Origin: Arcobacter nitrofigilis DSM 7299
GTDB taxonomy: Bacteria; Campylobacterota; Campylobacteria; Campylobacterales; Arcobacteraceae
NCBI RefSeq assembly: GCF_000092245.1
Contig: NC_014166.1
Span: forward strand, 2,232,001 to 2,296,000
Direction: 5' to 3'
Length of the DNA: 64,000 nucleotides
A program made the translations under genes and the position numbers. Positions within the stretch are counted from its first letter, which is position 1. Every line of letters begins with the position of its first letter. Below the pieces are notes generated by a model. It was not told the origin of the DNA, made no database searches, and saw nothing but the letters and a program-made list of their open reading frames with translations. Shown in pieces: positions 35,439 through 44,215 of this stretch.

Positions 35439-37333
35439 TAAAATACCCACTTCAATGTCATAGTAACACTTCTACCATAATCTTTAAGTGCAAAATCTTT
35501 TTTTGTACTAGCATCATAAAAAAGAGATTGAGTTGATTTATTAAATATATTTTCACCCTTTAGGCTTACACTTAAATTTTTAGTTACATTATATGTACTA
35601 CCAATACTTACATCATAGGCACTAGGAACATGAATATCTTTATAATCATATGCACTTTTATAGTTTAATAAAGTAAAATACTCAAACTTCTCATACTCTC
35701 CCATGTATTTGATATATCCACCACTTTGTGAATTATTTGCAATCTCACTTAAACTTGTTAGATAATAATTAAGTTTTACCTTATTTTGGTTTTCAAAATT
35801 ATACTCATAATCAAACATCCAACCATCAGTCGTAATTTTATGATCAACATTAACAAAACCAACAGATGAAAGATATATAAAATCTTTTATAGTAACATGA
35901 TCATAAGTTATTCCAAATTTTGAGTTATCAGTAGTAAAAACACCTTCAAGAGTGTAAAATCTATACTTTTGTTCCTTTAACTCTTTTTTTACAGGCAAAG
36001 CAAAATCAACACTATAAAAATCTTGGGGTACAGTTGTTATTGTATAAAAACTTTTTAGCCCAAAATTTTTATAAGGTGTATAAATAGTTCCTACCCTATA
36101 ATTACTGTTTGAAGAATCATTTAAAAAACCCTTTCTTTTATATTTATCATATTTTGCATTTCCTATAAGTATTAAATCATCTCTAATTTTATAATCATCT
36201 TGAAATAAAAGTGAATAAACACTCTCTTCATTAAAGTCATTAAAAGCCCCCACATCAATAATAGTATTTGAATTAACAATAGTTCTATTATTTACTTTAT
36301 ACTTTTTATTTTCCATGCTTAGAGCAGCTAAAAAATTATTATACTTATAATTAAATGTTTTTGATAAATATGCATTTGTCTTTGTTAAATCCAAATCTTC
36401 ATCATATTTTGTAATATTTTGTTTTGAAGTAAAAAGATAAGGAATAATTGTAATTCTTTCATTATTCTCTTCTTTGTACTTTCTATTATTTTTTCCAAAT
36501 GCAAAATTTAATTTTATTGATTTATCATCTAAAAAATACTTCGTTACATCAAAAAAATAGTCTTTAGAATATATTTCACCACTATTGGGCGTTACATCTT
36601 TTGAGAAGCCCATATAGTTGTCTTTTGTTAAATCACTATATCCGACATTGATACTTGTAGTTTCATTTTGTAAATCCAAATAAAGATATCTTCTATGAGA
36701 ATCATTAAAAAGTTTTCTTCCATTGTAATCAGCGTCATCTCTTATTTTTGTATTATTTAAATATATTAAATATGACCAGTCAGTACCCAATTGAGATGAA
36801 TAAGTAAATCCATTTGAATTTGTATGATTATTTGAAATTCGAGAAGTGATTTCAGCACCATTCTCTTTTTTAGGGTCTTTTGTATAAAGTCTTATAAAAT
36901 ATATTCCACTATCATTTCCAAGTGAGAAAGAGCTTTGCCCATAATATATCTCAACATGGTCAATAAAATCTAAAGGTAAATCACCCCAATTGATAAATGG
37001 CGATTTTGTTTGAGCTGAACTTATTTCATGGTCATTAATGAAAAATCTAAAAAATCCACTAACACTTGTCTTACTACCAGCAAGTGAGGGATTAGCTACT
37101 CCAAATCTATTTCTATTTAGTGTAAATAATGGAAGCTCTTTTAAAATGTCACTTAACTTATGATATTGCATAAGTTTTATCTCTTTTTGTGAATAAATAC
37201 GAACGTGTCCCATCTTTTCATCCACTGTTTCTAATGAGTTTTCAGTAGTTTTTTTATATTCATCAAGTAAAGACTCTAAGCTAGCTGAAAATAGTGTGGA
37301 AAGAAATAAGAAAAGTAAAAATAATATTTTCAT
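35438..37333 (-). CDS. TonB-dependent outer membrane receptor
   Basis: A 631-residue outer membrane protein. Signal peptide about 1-17 (LLFLFLSTLFSA). A plug domain follows (about 40-160: VRIYSQKEIKLMQYHKLSDI, LPLDFIDHVEIYYGQSSF), then a 22-strand-type barrel rich in aromatic beta-strands, ending DYGRSVTMTLKWVF with a terminal Phe for BAM recognition. No clear TonB box before the plug is visible. Context (periplasmic protein and GGDEF-EAL gene) argues for a sensing role in addition to, or instead of, nutrient uptake. The ligand is unknown; no iron genes lie nearby. Confidence 0.88.
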   Translation of the reverse strand: MKILFLLFLFLSTLFSASLESLLDEYKKTTENSLETVDEKMGHVRIYSQKEIKLMQYHKLSDILKELPLFTLNRNRFGVANPSLAGSKTSVSGFFRFFINDHEISSAQTKSPFINWGDLPLDFIDHVEIYYGQSSFSLGNDSGIYFIRLYTKDPKKENGAEITSRISNNHTNSNGFTYSSQLGTDWSYLIYLNNTKIRDDADYNGRKLFNDSHRRYLYLDLQNETTSINVGYSDLTKDNYMGFSKDVTPNSGEIYSKDYFFDVTKYFLDDKSIKLNFAFGKNNRKYKEENNERITIIPYLFTSKQNITKYDEDLDLTKTNAYLSKTFNYKYNNFLAALSMENKKYKVNNRTIVNSNTIIDVGAFNDFNEESVYSLLFQDDYKIRDDLILIGNAKYDKYKRKGFLNDSSNSNYRVGTIYTPYKNFGLKSFYTITTVPQDFYSVDFALPVKKELKEQKYRFYTLEGVFTTDNSKFGITYDHVTIKDFIYLSSVGFVNVDHKITTDGWMFDYEYNFENQNKVKLNYYLTSLSEIANNSQSGGYIKYMGEYEKFEYFTLLNYKSAYDYKDIHVPSAYDVSIGSTYNVTKNLSVSLKGENIFNKSTQSLFYDASTKKDFALKDYGRSVTMTLKWVF

Positions 37334-37517
37334 CTAATACCTAGTTTTGTAATCAAAAATCCATAATAAAGGCAGATTTTACCTAAAATAAATTTAATTG
37401 TCATTTAAGAATAAATTGTGTTGCATAATATGAAACTAGAAAGAATTAATTTCATTTTAAATTATAAATTAAAACTTTATGCTATATGATTTATTACTAA
37501 TAAAAAGGAGAAATATT

Positions 37518-38081
37518 ATGTCAAAAAAAATATTAATTATTGCTGGTGATTTTGTTGAAGATTACGAATTAATGGTGCCTTTTCAAGCCCTTTTGATGGT
37601 AGGACACACTGTTGATGTTATTTGTCCAGATAAAAAAGCAGGTGATCAAATAAAAACTGCAATTCATGATTTCGAAGGTGATCAAACTTATACAGAAAAA
37701 CCGGGTCATAAGTTTACATTAAATGCCTCTTTTGATGAAATAGATGAAAATAACTATGATGCACTTCTAATTCCAGGTGGAAGAGCTCCTGAATATATAA
37801 GATTGTATCCTAGAGTTTTAGAAATAGTTCAAAACTTTAACTCAAAGAATAAACCAATTGCTTCAGTTTGTCATGGTATTCAAGTATTAGTTGCTGCTGG
37901 GATAGTCAAAGATAGGACTTGTTCTTGTTATCCAGCTTGTGCACCTGACCTTACTACAAATGGAGGAACATGGGCAGATATTGGATTTGAAGATGCTATT
38001 GTTGAAGGTAACTTAGTAACAGCTGCTGCTTGGCCTGCTCATCCAAAATGGCTTGCAAAATTTAATGAACTTCTAGCTTAA
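37518..38081 (+). CDS. DJ-1/PfpI-family protein
   Basis: A 187-residue protein from the ATG at 37518, which has AAAAGGAG seven bases upstream; a longer frame upstream has no site. It begins [20 protein letters not shown] and carries the nucleophile elbow [16 protein letters not shown] (Cys about 117) with the glutamate of FVEDYE and the family region [12 protein letters not shown]. Members are glyoxalases, chaperones or amidases. The [16 protein letters not shown] segment with three cysteines is typical of the larger-loop subgroup. It is monocistronic with a terminator after it. Confidence 0.9.
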   Translation: MSKKILIIAGDFVEDYELMVPFQALLMVGHTVDVICPDKKAGDQIKTAIHDFEGDQTYTEKPGHKFTLNASFDEIDENNYDALLIPGGRAPEYIRLYPRVLEIVQNFNSKNKPIASVCHGIQVLVAAGIVKDRTCSCYPACAPDLTTNGGTWADIGFEDAIVEGNLVTAAAWPAHPKWLAKFNELLA

Positions 38082-38086
38082 ATTTA

Positions 38087-38120
38087 AAATAACAGAACTA
38101 CTAAAATAGTTCTGTTATTT
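38087..38120 (+). terminator. Intrinsic terminator after the DJ-1 gene
   Basis: A 14-bp perfect stem (38087-38100 with 38107-38120) with a six-base loop and a short T run at its 3' end. It lies five bases after the stop codon. Confidence 0.8.
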
Positions 38121-38122
38121 GA

Positions 38123-38128
38123 TATAAT
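38123..38128 (+). promoter_or_regulatory. Probable -10 of the IclR-type gene
   Basis: TATAAT 18 bases before the ATG of the regulator gene, directly after the terminator of the preceding gene. AAAAAGAG just before the ATG acts as ribosome binding site. The short leader would be about 10 bases. Confidence 0.45.
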
Positions 38129-38146
38129 AAACAAAAAGAGTTTATT

Positions 38147-38878
38147 ATGTCAACTAACAAATCTTTTACAAAGGGTTTACAAGTTTATAAAGAAATTCTA
38201 AACTACGATAAACCTATTTTAGCAAAACAATTATGCAAAAAATTAAACATAGAAAAAAGCACTATGTCAAGACTTCTTAAAACCCTTGAAGAAGAGGGTT
38301 TTATTACCCACTTAGAAAAATCAAATGAAATCATAGCTACTGATATAACAAAACAGACAAACTCAAAAACAAGAATAGAACTTATTGTAAAAAAAACAAA
38401 CTCTCTCTTAGAAGAGATATATTCAAGTACAAAGGAATGTGCATATTTGGGAATTTTTGATAACTACAAAGTTTTGTATTTAAATCAATTTGATAAATCA
38501 AATAGGATAATTAAAACAAGAAATAAAATAGGATTACAAGCTCCTTTACATACAAATGCTTTAGGTAAATCAATCTTAGCTTTTGGGAACTTTGATTTGG
38601 AAAAAGTAAAGTTAAACTCATATACTCACAATACTATTACAAGTCTAAAGAGTCTAGAAGATACTTTAAAGGAAGTTAGGGAAAATGGTTATTCTATTGA
38701 TGACAAAGAGTATCAAGATGGTATGAGGTGTGTTGGTGTTCCTTTATTTAATCATGAGAATATTTTGATTGCTTCTGTTGGTATTTCTGGTACTAAGGAT
38801 AGATTGACTTTAGATAAGTCCCATGAATATGGGAAGATGATTTTGGATATTGTTAGTAGGTATTCTATTGTTTTGTAA
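38147..38878 (+). CDS. IclR-family transcriptional regulator
   Basis: A 243-residue regulator. The N-terminal winged helix (about 8-65) reads SFTKGLQVYKEILNYDKPIL and STMSRLLKTLEEEGFI. The effector domain (about 75-240) has GLQAPLHTNALGKSILAFG, EVRENGYSIDDKEYQDGMRC and VGVPLFNHENILIASVGISG, all standard IclR features. It probably controls catabolism of a small organic acid, but no target operon adjoins it; the nearest gene on the other side is the DJ-1 protein. It is followed by a large non-coding element. Confidence 0.92.
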   Translation: MSTNKSFTKGLQVYKEILNYDKPILAKQLCKKLNIEKSTMSRLLKTLEEEGFITHLEKSNEIIATDITKQTNSKTRIELIVKKTNSLLEEIYSSTKECAYLGIFDNYKVLYLNQFDKSNRIIKTRNKIGLQAPLHTNALGKSILAFGNFDLEKVKLNSYTHNTITSLKSLEDTLKEVRENGYSIDDKEYQDGMRCVGVPLFNHENILIASVGISGTKDRLTLDKSHEYGKMILDIVSRYSIVL

Positions 38879-38912
38879 AACTAATAAACTCTCTTGAAGA
38901 CTTAGCAGTCTC

Positions 38913-39380
38913 CGCTTTCTTACTTTTGTATTGACGAAAAGTAAGCAAAAACAACTACGGCTGCGAAGCCAAAGGTTCCCTCACTTATTATTTTTATCTT
39001 TTCTGATTGGTAAAACTCGCTTATTAAAACTTGCGTTTAGCAACTTTTAAACACTCAGACAGTTACCAATCTTGCTTAGAAAAGAGAAAAATAAACGCTC
39101 GGCTTCTGTAGATGTAGTAATATATTTGGTGTCTAGATATTACTTTATAAACTAGCAGTTAAAACCATAGTCATTTCTTTCTGCCTTTGATGAAGCTGGA
39201 AGTTAGATATTTATTTTCGGTAAAGCCCGAAACTGTTTGAACGTTAAGAAATGACCTAAATGGTCATTTTAGTGAGTTTTGCAGGGCAGGAAATAAATAT
39301 ATAACTGGAAGGTAGCTTGCCTTCATCAATTCGGCAGTCTTTTTTGCTTACTTTTTCGAGATCAAAAAGTAAGAAGAGCG
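38913..39380. repeat. 468-bp structured non-coding element with terminal inverted repeats (MITE-like candidate)
   Basis: The ends are inverted copies of each other and each is itself a palindrome. Left: CTTACTTTT (38919-38927) pairs with AAAAGTAAG (38937-38945), followed by CAAAAA. Right: TTTTTG, then CTTACTTTTT (39347-39356) pairing with AAAAAGTAAG (39364-39373). Outer bases CGCTTT and AAGAGCG also correspond. Inside are two long imperfect stem-loops (38988-39013 with 39063-39094; 39181-39216 with 39291-39337) and a perfect 8-bp hairpin (39249-39256 with 39262-39269). Base composition is less AT-rich than the neighbours. No protein of reasonable length is encoded. It may be a non-autonomous mobile repeat or the gene of a structured RNA. 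Confidence 0.7.
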
Positions 39381-39474
39381 AATACCTTTAGGTGTTCATG
39401 AGAAAGCATTTTATATGTCTTATCCATTTTCATAAATTTATTAAATATTTATGGATCTTATCATGGATTTTATA

Positions 39475-39702
39475 CTACAACAACAAATACTTAAATGGTT
39501 TTTTAGATTTATTTCTTTCTACTACTTTCAAAATAATCGTTTTTGAATATTTACCTGATGCACTTTCAGTTTCAGAGCAATAATCTGAGAAAGAACCATA
39601 TTTATTTGCATTTAACCCTAAAGTAGAAGCTTTAAAAGGGTCAGTATATGGATTAATCCCAACTTTTTTACTAGCATTTAAAATATCTTCTTTAATTCCC
39701 AT
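39475..39702 (-). CDS. Small hypothetical protein
   Basis: A 75-residue basic protein, not recognised: MGIKEDILNASKKVGINPYT begins it and SFSDYCSETESASGKYSKTI lies in the middle. There is one cysteine and no membrane segment. TAGGAG seven bases before the ATG is a good ribosome binding site, which supports it as real over the antisense frame. It lies between the structured element and the Nudix gene. The body of the protein looks like a soluble alpha-helical domain; function unknown. Confidence 0.6.
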   Translation of the reverse strand: MGIKEDILNASKKVGINPYTDPFKASTLGLNANKYGSFSDYCSETESASGKYSKTIILKVVERNKSKKPFKYLLL

Positions 39703-39826
39703 TTAGGACTCCTACTGTCATAACAATTTTTTAAATATCCATTATTATATACAAGATAGTCTAACATATATTATAAATTGACACAGTATAAAGTATGTAT
39801 CTCTTAATAGTTTATCCAACTTTTGA

Positions 39827-39832
39827 TATACT
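39827..39832 (+). promoter_or_regulatory. Probable -10 of the Nudix gene
   Basis: TATACT 26 bases before the ATG of the Nudix gene, in the 156-bp divergent spacer. AGAAAG lies before the ATG. No other signal is obvious in the spacer. Confidence 0.4.
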
Positions 39833-39858
39833 AGAAAAAATATTATAGAAAGAAAACA

Positions 39859-40269
39859 ATGATAAAAACACCCTATTTGACAGTTGATGGCATCATAAAA
39901 CTATATGATGAAAAAGAAAACTTTAGAGGAATCGTTTTGATTGAAAGATTAAATAGACCACTTGGAATGGCTATTCCTGGTGGCTTTGTTGATATTGGTG
40001 AAACAGTTGAAAATGCAGTAATAAGAGAGATGAAAGAGGAGACCTCACTTGATGTTACAATTGAATCACTTCTTGGAGTATATTCAGACCCAAAAAGAGA
40101 TGAAAGATTTCATACAGTATCACTAGCTTATGTTTGTAAAGCCTATGGAGAGCCAATTGCCCAAGATGATGCGAAAGAAGTATTTATATATGAAAAAGAC
40201 AAAATACCACTTGATAAATTGGTCTTTGACCATAAGAAAATTATTAGTGACTTTTTAAAGGCACAATAA
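39859..40269 (+). CDS. Nudix hydrolase
   Basis: A 136-residue single-domain Nudix protein. The Nudix box is complete: GGFVDIGETVENAVIREMKEE followed by TSLDV (about residues 45-70), with the metal-binding REMKEE. The start TVDGIIKLYDEKENFRGIVL and the central LIERLNRPLGMAIPGG resemble ADP-ribose or nucleoside diphosphate hydrolases. It would cleave a nucleoside diphosphate linked to another moiety; the substrate is not determined. It is followed after 39 bases by the cation exporter. Confidence 0.9.
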   Translation: MIKTPYLTVDGIIKLYDEKENFRGIVLIERLNRPLGMAIPGGFVDIGETVENAVIREMKEETSLDVTIESLLGVYSDPKRDERFHTVSLAYVCKAYGEPIAQDDAKEVFIYEKDKIPLDKLVFDHKKIISDFLKAQ

Positions 40270-40308
40270 TTGTAAACAAATTTAATATTAACTCAAAGGT
40301 TTTATAAA

Positions 40309-41241
40309 ATGCACCCACATGATAAATGGAGACACTCACACAAATATAATTCAAATAACAATAGAGCTCAAAAAAATACTTACTATGTTTTAATCCTAAC
40401 TGCTATTACAATGGTTGTAGAAATTACTGCTGGAACTATGTATGGTTCTATGGCACTACTTGCAGATGGGTGGCATATGGGTACCCATGTTACAGCTTTC
40501 ATGATAACCATTTTTGCATATTCATATGCAAAAAAATATGAAAATACTAACAAATATTCTTTTGGGACAGGAAAAGTAAATGTCCTTGCTGGATTTACAA
40601 GTGCAATTGCACTTGGAATAGTCGCTCTACTAATGGTAGCAGAATCAATTGCTAGATTCTTTGAACCACAAATCATACATTTCAATGAAGCAATTCTTGT
40701 AGCTATAATTGGACTTGTTGTAAATGTAGCTAGTATGTTTATCCTTCATGATAATCACGAGCATCATCACCATGGGGAAGAACATAGTCATGAACATCAC
40801 AAAGATCATAATATAAAAGCTGCATATTTTCATGTTTTAGCAGATGCTTTAACATCTTTATTTGCTATTTTTGCACTTCTTCTTGGTAAATATTATGGAT
40901 GGAATTGGGTAGATCCTATTATGGGTATTGTAGGTGGTATTATTATTACTAAGTGGGCAATTGGATTAGTAAAAGAGACCAGCCCTATTTTATTGGATGA
41001 AAATATAAAAAAAGAGTATCAAAATAAAATCATTGAAAAGATACAAAAAGATGAAGACAATATTGTAAGTGACATTCATATATGGAAAATTAGTGCCAAT
41101 CATTATTCATGCATACTATCAATAATAACGCATAATCCTAAAACCGTAGAGCATTATAAAAAGTTGTTAAAAGATTTTCATAAAATATCTCATATAAGTA
41201 TAGAAATAAATGAATGTTTAAATGAAAATTGCAACAAATAA
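40309..41241 (+). CDS. Cation diffusion facilitator (DmeF-like)
   Basis: A 310-residue CDF transporter exporting divalent metals (Co, Ni, Zn or Cd) in exchange for protons. Six hydrophobic segments lie at about 25-230. Metal-site residues are ALLADGWHMGTHVTAF (Asp and His in TM2) and HVLADALTSLFAIFAL (His and Asp in TM5). A histidine-rich cytoplasmic loop at about 148-167 (NHEHHHHGEEHSHEHHKDHN) and the N-terminal MHPHDKWRHSH recall the DmeF branch. The C-terminal domain follows (about 230-310). No metal-responsive regulator adjoins it. Confidence 0.92.
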   Translation: MHPHDKWRHSHKYNSNNNRAQKNTYYVLILTAITMVVEITAGTMYGSMALLADGWHMGTHVTAFMITIFAYSYAKKYENTNKYSFGTGKVNVLAGFTSAIALGIVALLMVAESIARFFEPQIIHFNEAILVAIIGLVVNVASMFILHDNHEHHHHGEEHSHEHHKDHNIKAAYFHVLADALTSLFAIFALLLGKYYGWNWVDPIMGIVGGIIITKWAIGLVKETSPILLDENIKKEYQNKIIEKIQKDEDNIVSDIHIWKISANHYSCILSIITHNPKTVEHYKKLLKDFHKISHISIEINECLNENCNK

Positions 41242-41268
41242 ATAATTAAAAAAATTATATATACTCTT

Positions 41269-41291
41269 TTTATAATCAAATTGATTATAAA
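41269..41291. promoter_or_regulatory. Perfect 23-bp palindrome, candidate operator
   Basis: Arms 41269-41279 and 41281-41291 are perfect complements around a single central base, reading TTTATAATCAA on each strand. It lies 100 bases before the HD-GYP gene and 27 bases after dmeF. The spacing suits a dimeric repressor of the Fur/PerR kind, whose sites contain TATAAT-N-ATTATA-like halves. It is not GC-rich and lacks a T tail, so a terminator is unlikely. The rest of 41242-41390 has no gene. Confidence 0.5.
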
Positions 41292-41390
41292 ATAATATAT
41301 AATAAAATTATTTCTTAATATAGATTTTATTTTTTTTAGACTACTATTGATAAATTAATACCATAATTACTAAGTGAGCTTAAAATAAAA

Positions 41391-42356
41391 ATGAATGAAT
41401 ACATAGTAAATAAAGAAAGATATTATCTTATCAATAAAGAAATTATAAATGAAGGTGTTGAATTTTTCTTTGATTTGTATGGCAAAAATACAAAAGAAGA
41501 AAATGTTTCTTTAGTCTCTACAAAAAGTAGAAAACTTATTGCTCATGATATTGAAAACCTTTCAGATTATAAATATCTCTATGTTCACGAAAGTGAAAAA
41601 AAGTTTTATGAGAATTATTACAAAAACTTTATGACTACAAAACTCATACCTAAAAATATGAAAAACTTTTATGAAGAAGTTGGAAATACTGTAAATAATA
41701 TATTTGAAAATCCAACAACAATGAAAAATGTAAAAGAAGTAGAATCTATAGTAAATGATATGGTATCTACAATTTTGCATAATGATTTTTCTGTAAGTTC
41801 ATTCATAACAATACTTGCTAGTGATTATCTCACTCATACCCACTCACTTAATGTAAGTGTTTATTCTTTATGTCTTGGTAAACATATGGGCATGAATAAA
41901 AAAGATTTAGAAAACTTAGGAGTATCTGCCCTACTCCACGATTTAGGAAAAACACAAATTAGTGATAAAATCATAAATAAAGAAGGTATTTTAACTGAAC
42001 ATGAGTTCAATGAAGTTAAAAAGCACCCAATGTATGGATGGGCAATGGCAAGACAATTGGGAGTTACGAATAAAGAGATATTATCAGGGATTAGAAATCA
42101 TCATGAAAGAGTTGATGGTACAGGATATCCAGATAAACAAAAAGATGAACATATCAGTATATTTGCAAAAATAATTGCAGTATGTGATGTTTTTGATGCC
42201 CTAACTACCAATAAAAGTTACAAAAATTCTACAGGTACATTTAATACTCTTGTTATGATGAAAAAAGAGATGTCAAAACATCTAGATGGTGATGTTGTAA
42301 ATCATTTCATTGGAGTATTTAAAGAAGAAATGAGCAAAATACAACAAAATAAATAG
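41391..42356 (+). CDS. HD-GYP domain phosphodiesterase
   Basis: A 321-residue cytoplasmic protein likely to hydrolyse c-di-GMP. The N-terminal 100 residues hold no known domain by eye. The HD-GYP domain (about 130-310) has LLHDLGKTQISDKII (HD at about 183), HPMYGWAMARQ, and the signature HHERVDGTGYPD (about 240-251), then CDVFDALTTNKSYK. All metal ligands visible are kept. No receiver domain precedes it, so the input signal must come through the N-terminal domain. It stands alone. Confidence 0.92.
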   Translation: MNEYIVNKERYYLINKEIINEGVEFFFDLYGKNTKEENVSLVSTKSRKLIAHDIENLSDYKYLYVHESEKKFYENYYKNFMTTKLIPKNMKNFYEEVGNTVNNIFENPTTMKNVKEVESIVNDMVSTILHNDFSVSSFITILASDYLTHTHSLNVSVYSLCLGKHMGMNKKDLENLGVSALLHDLGKTQISDKIINKEGILTEHEFNEVKKHPMYGWAMARQLGVTNKEILSGIRNHHERVDGTGYPDKQKDEHISIFAKIIAVCDVFDALTTNKSYKNSTGTFNTLVMMKKEMSKHLDGDVVNHFIGVFKEEMSKIQQNK

Positions 42357-42375
42357 CTAAAGTAATATCCATATT

Positions 42376-42711
42376 TTAAGAGAATAATTTTGTACTTTTA
42401 GGGGAATTATTTTTCTTACATGTAACACATATATTATGAAACTCTGATTCATCTTCTTCACAAATAACACAAGGGTAAGTTAAAGATGGAGAATCTTTAA
42501 ATGTTATCTTTTTTATTGCAAATTTGTTTGCCATATATGCTACATTTAAAATAGGGTCATTTTGTAGTTTTTTTAAAGTTTTTTGAGTAGTATGAGGATT
42601 TCTAGAGACTGCTCTTCTAACTTTATAATGAGAAGATTTTGAAAGTTTTTTTAGCTCTTTTGAATCTGTACTTTTTTTTGCTTGGATAGCCTCTTCGATA
42701 GATCTTTTCAT
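42376..42711 (-). CDS. Small protein with LRV/HEAT-like repeats and a zinc ribbon
   Basis: A 111-residue protein. Residues about 18-68 contain two or three short helical repeats (LKKLSKSSHYKVRRAVSRNP and LKKLQNDPILNVAYMANK), which match the leucine-rich variant repeat pattern. The C-terminus has CVICEEDESEFHNICVTC, a CxxC...CxxC zinc or iron site. The family function is unknown; LRV repeats usually mediate protein binding. Possibly an adaptor. The ribosome binding site is AAGGAG-like before the ATG. It converges with the HD-GYP gene. Confidence 0.75.
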   Translation of the reverse strand: MKRSIEEAIQAKKSTDSKELKKLSKSSHYKVRRAVSRNPHTTQKTLKKLQNDPILNVAYMANKFAIKKITFKDSPSLTYPCVICEEDESEFHNICVTCKKNNSPKSTKLFS

Positions 42712-42805
42712 TTTATTTCTCCATCATTTTTATTAAGGAGAAGAATTCTACTTTAAAATGATTTCAATACAGCGACAAAAAAGAACTTAAAAAATTTTAG
42801 AAGAT

Positions 42806-42832
42806 GATAAAAGGAGAAAATCTCCTTTTATC
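42806..42832 (-). terminator. Intrinsic terminator of uraA
   Basis: A 12-bp perfect stem (42806-42817 with 42821-42832) with a three-base loop, immediately after the uraA stop codon in the leftward direction. On the minus strand it is followed by a short mixed tail, so termination may be weak. Confidence 0.6.
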
Positions 42833-44082
42833 TAAAGTATATGGTCGTCTTTTCTCGGTTGTGGTAATATAAGGTTTAAGAATATACCAGTAATAGCACC
42901 AAGTCCAATTCCTGAAAATGAAACTCCACCAAAATTAAATGTCATTCCTCCAATAGCAAAAACTAAAATCATAGAAACAATAACTAAATTTCTAGGACAA
43001 TTAAAATCAACATTGGCTCTTACTAAAGTAGAGATACCAACACTTGCAATAATTCCAAAAAGTAATAACATTACTCCACCCATAACAGGAACTGGAATAG
43101 TAGCTAATATTCCACCTAATTTCCCAACAAATGCTAAAACAATAGCAGCAATAGCAGCCCAAGTCATGATTGCTGGGTTAAATGCTTTTGTTACTGTAAC
43201 TGCTCCTGTAACTTCTGAATATGTAGTATTTGGTGGACCACCAAACATTGATGCAACAGAAGTTGCTAAACCATCTCCTAAAAGCGTATTTTTCAATCCT
43301 GGCTTTTTAAGATAATCCATTTTTGTAACATTTGAAATAGCCAACATATCACCAATATGCTCAATAGCAGGTGCAATTGCAATTGGTAAAATAAAAATAA
43401 TTGCTTGCCAATTAAACTCAGGTGCCGTAAAGTTTGGCATAGAAAACCAAGAAGCTTTTGCTACAATTGAGAAATCAACTACTCCAAAAAATATTGAAAC
43501 AAAATAACCCACTAAAATAGCACCTAAAATAGGAATAAGTTTAAAAATGCCTTTTCCCAAAAGTGAAATAAATACCATAGTAAAAAGTGAAACCATAGAG
43601 ATAATAATAGCTGTATCAAAAGGAATTAAAACAATTGCTCCATCGCCTGTTTTACCCATAGCCATATTTACTGCAACTGGTGATAAAATAAGTCCAATAG
43701 AAATAATCACAGGTCCCACAACAACAGCTGGTAACAATTTATGAATAAAATTATCACCTTTTAATCTAATAATAAAACTAAGCACAACATAAAATAATCC
43801 AGAAGCAACAAGTCCTGACATAGTTGCAGCTATTCCCCAAGTTTTTACCCCATAAGAAATAGGAGCAATAAAGGCAAAAGATGAAGCTAAAAAGATAGGG
43901 GGAACTGTTTTTCTATTTATAAGTTGAAATACTAAAGTACCAAGCCCTGCAGTAAAAAGTGCAACATTTGGATCAAGTCCTGTTAAGATTGGTACAAGTA
44001 CAAGCGCACCAAAAGCAACAAACAAAAATTGTATACCAAGAATGGAATCCTTAAGTCTAAAGTTATAATCTGTAGGTTTCAT
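42832..44082 (-). CDS. uraA: Uracil/xanthine permease (UraA-type)
   Basis: A 416-residue NCS2-family transporter with about fourteen membrane spans. Motifs: FVAFGALVLVPILTGLDPNV near the start, IAPAIEHIGDMLAISNVT with the substrate-binding glutamate (about residue 238), and GGPPNTTYSEVTGAVTVTKA (about 280) with the second carboxylate. These are the UraA signatures. It probably imports uracil with protons, fitting the divergently read upp gene 133 bp away. Confidence 0.93.
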   Translation of the reverse strand: MKPTDYNFRLKDSILGIQFLFVAFGALVLVPILTGLDPNVALFTAGLGTLVFQLINRKTVPPIFLASSFAFIAPISYGVKTWGIAATMSGLVASGLFYVVLSFIIRLKGDNFIHKLLPAVVVGPVIISIGLILSPVAVNMAMGKTGDGAIVLIPFDTAIIISMVSLFTMVFISLLGKGIFKLIPILGAILVGYFVSIFFGVVDFSIVAKASWFSMPNFTAPEFNWQAIIFILPIAIAPAIEHIGDMLAISNVTKMDYLKKPGLKNTLLGDGLATSVASMFGGPPNTTYSEVTGAVTVTKAFNPAIMTWAAIAAIVLAFVGKLGGILATIPVPVMGGVMLLLFGIIASVGISTLVRANVDFNCPRNLVIVSMILVFAIGGMTFNFGGVSFSGIGLGAITGIFLNLILPQPRKDDHIL

Positions 44083-44174
44083 TTATCCTCTTTATTTAAA
44101 ATAATTTTGTTATGGTAACCAAATAATGGTTAATATTATGTAAACCGTTGTTTAGTATATAAGCAATTTTGCGA

Positions 44175-44180
44175 TATAAT
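44175..44180 (+). promoter_or_regulatory. Probable -10 of upp
   Basis: TATAAT 35 bases before the upp ATG, in the divergent uraA-upp spacer. The uraA side of the spacer contains two near copies of TGGTTA/ATGGTAAC, possibly a shared regulatory site. AGGATAAAAAAATG gives the upp ribosome binding site. Confidence 0.5.
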
Positions 44181-44215
44181 CAAGCCCAAATAATAAAATA
44201 AAATAGGATAAAAAA

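Noticed and set aside
39392-39583. 63-codon plus-strand frame beside the structured element
   Set aside because: It overlaps the minus-strand small gene at 39475-39702, which has a much better ribosome binding site.
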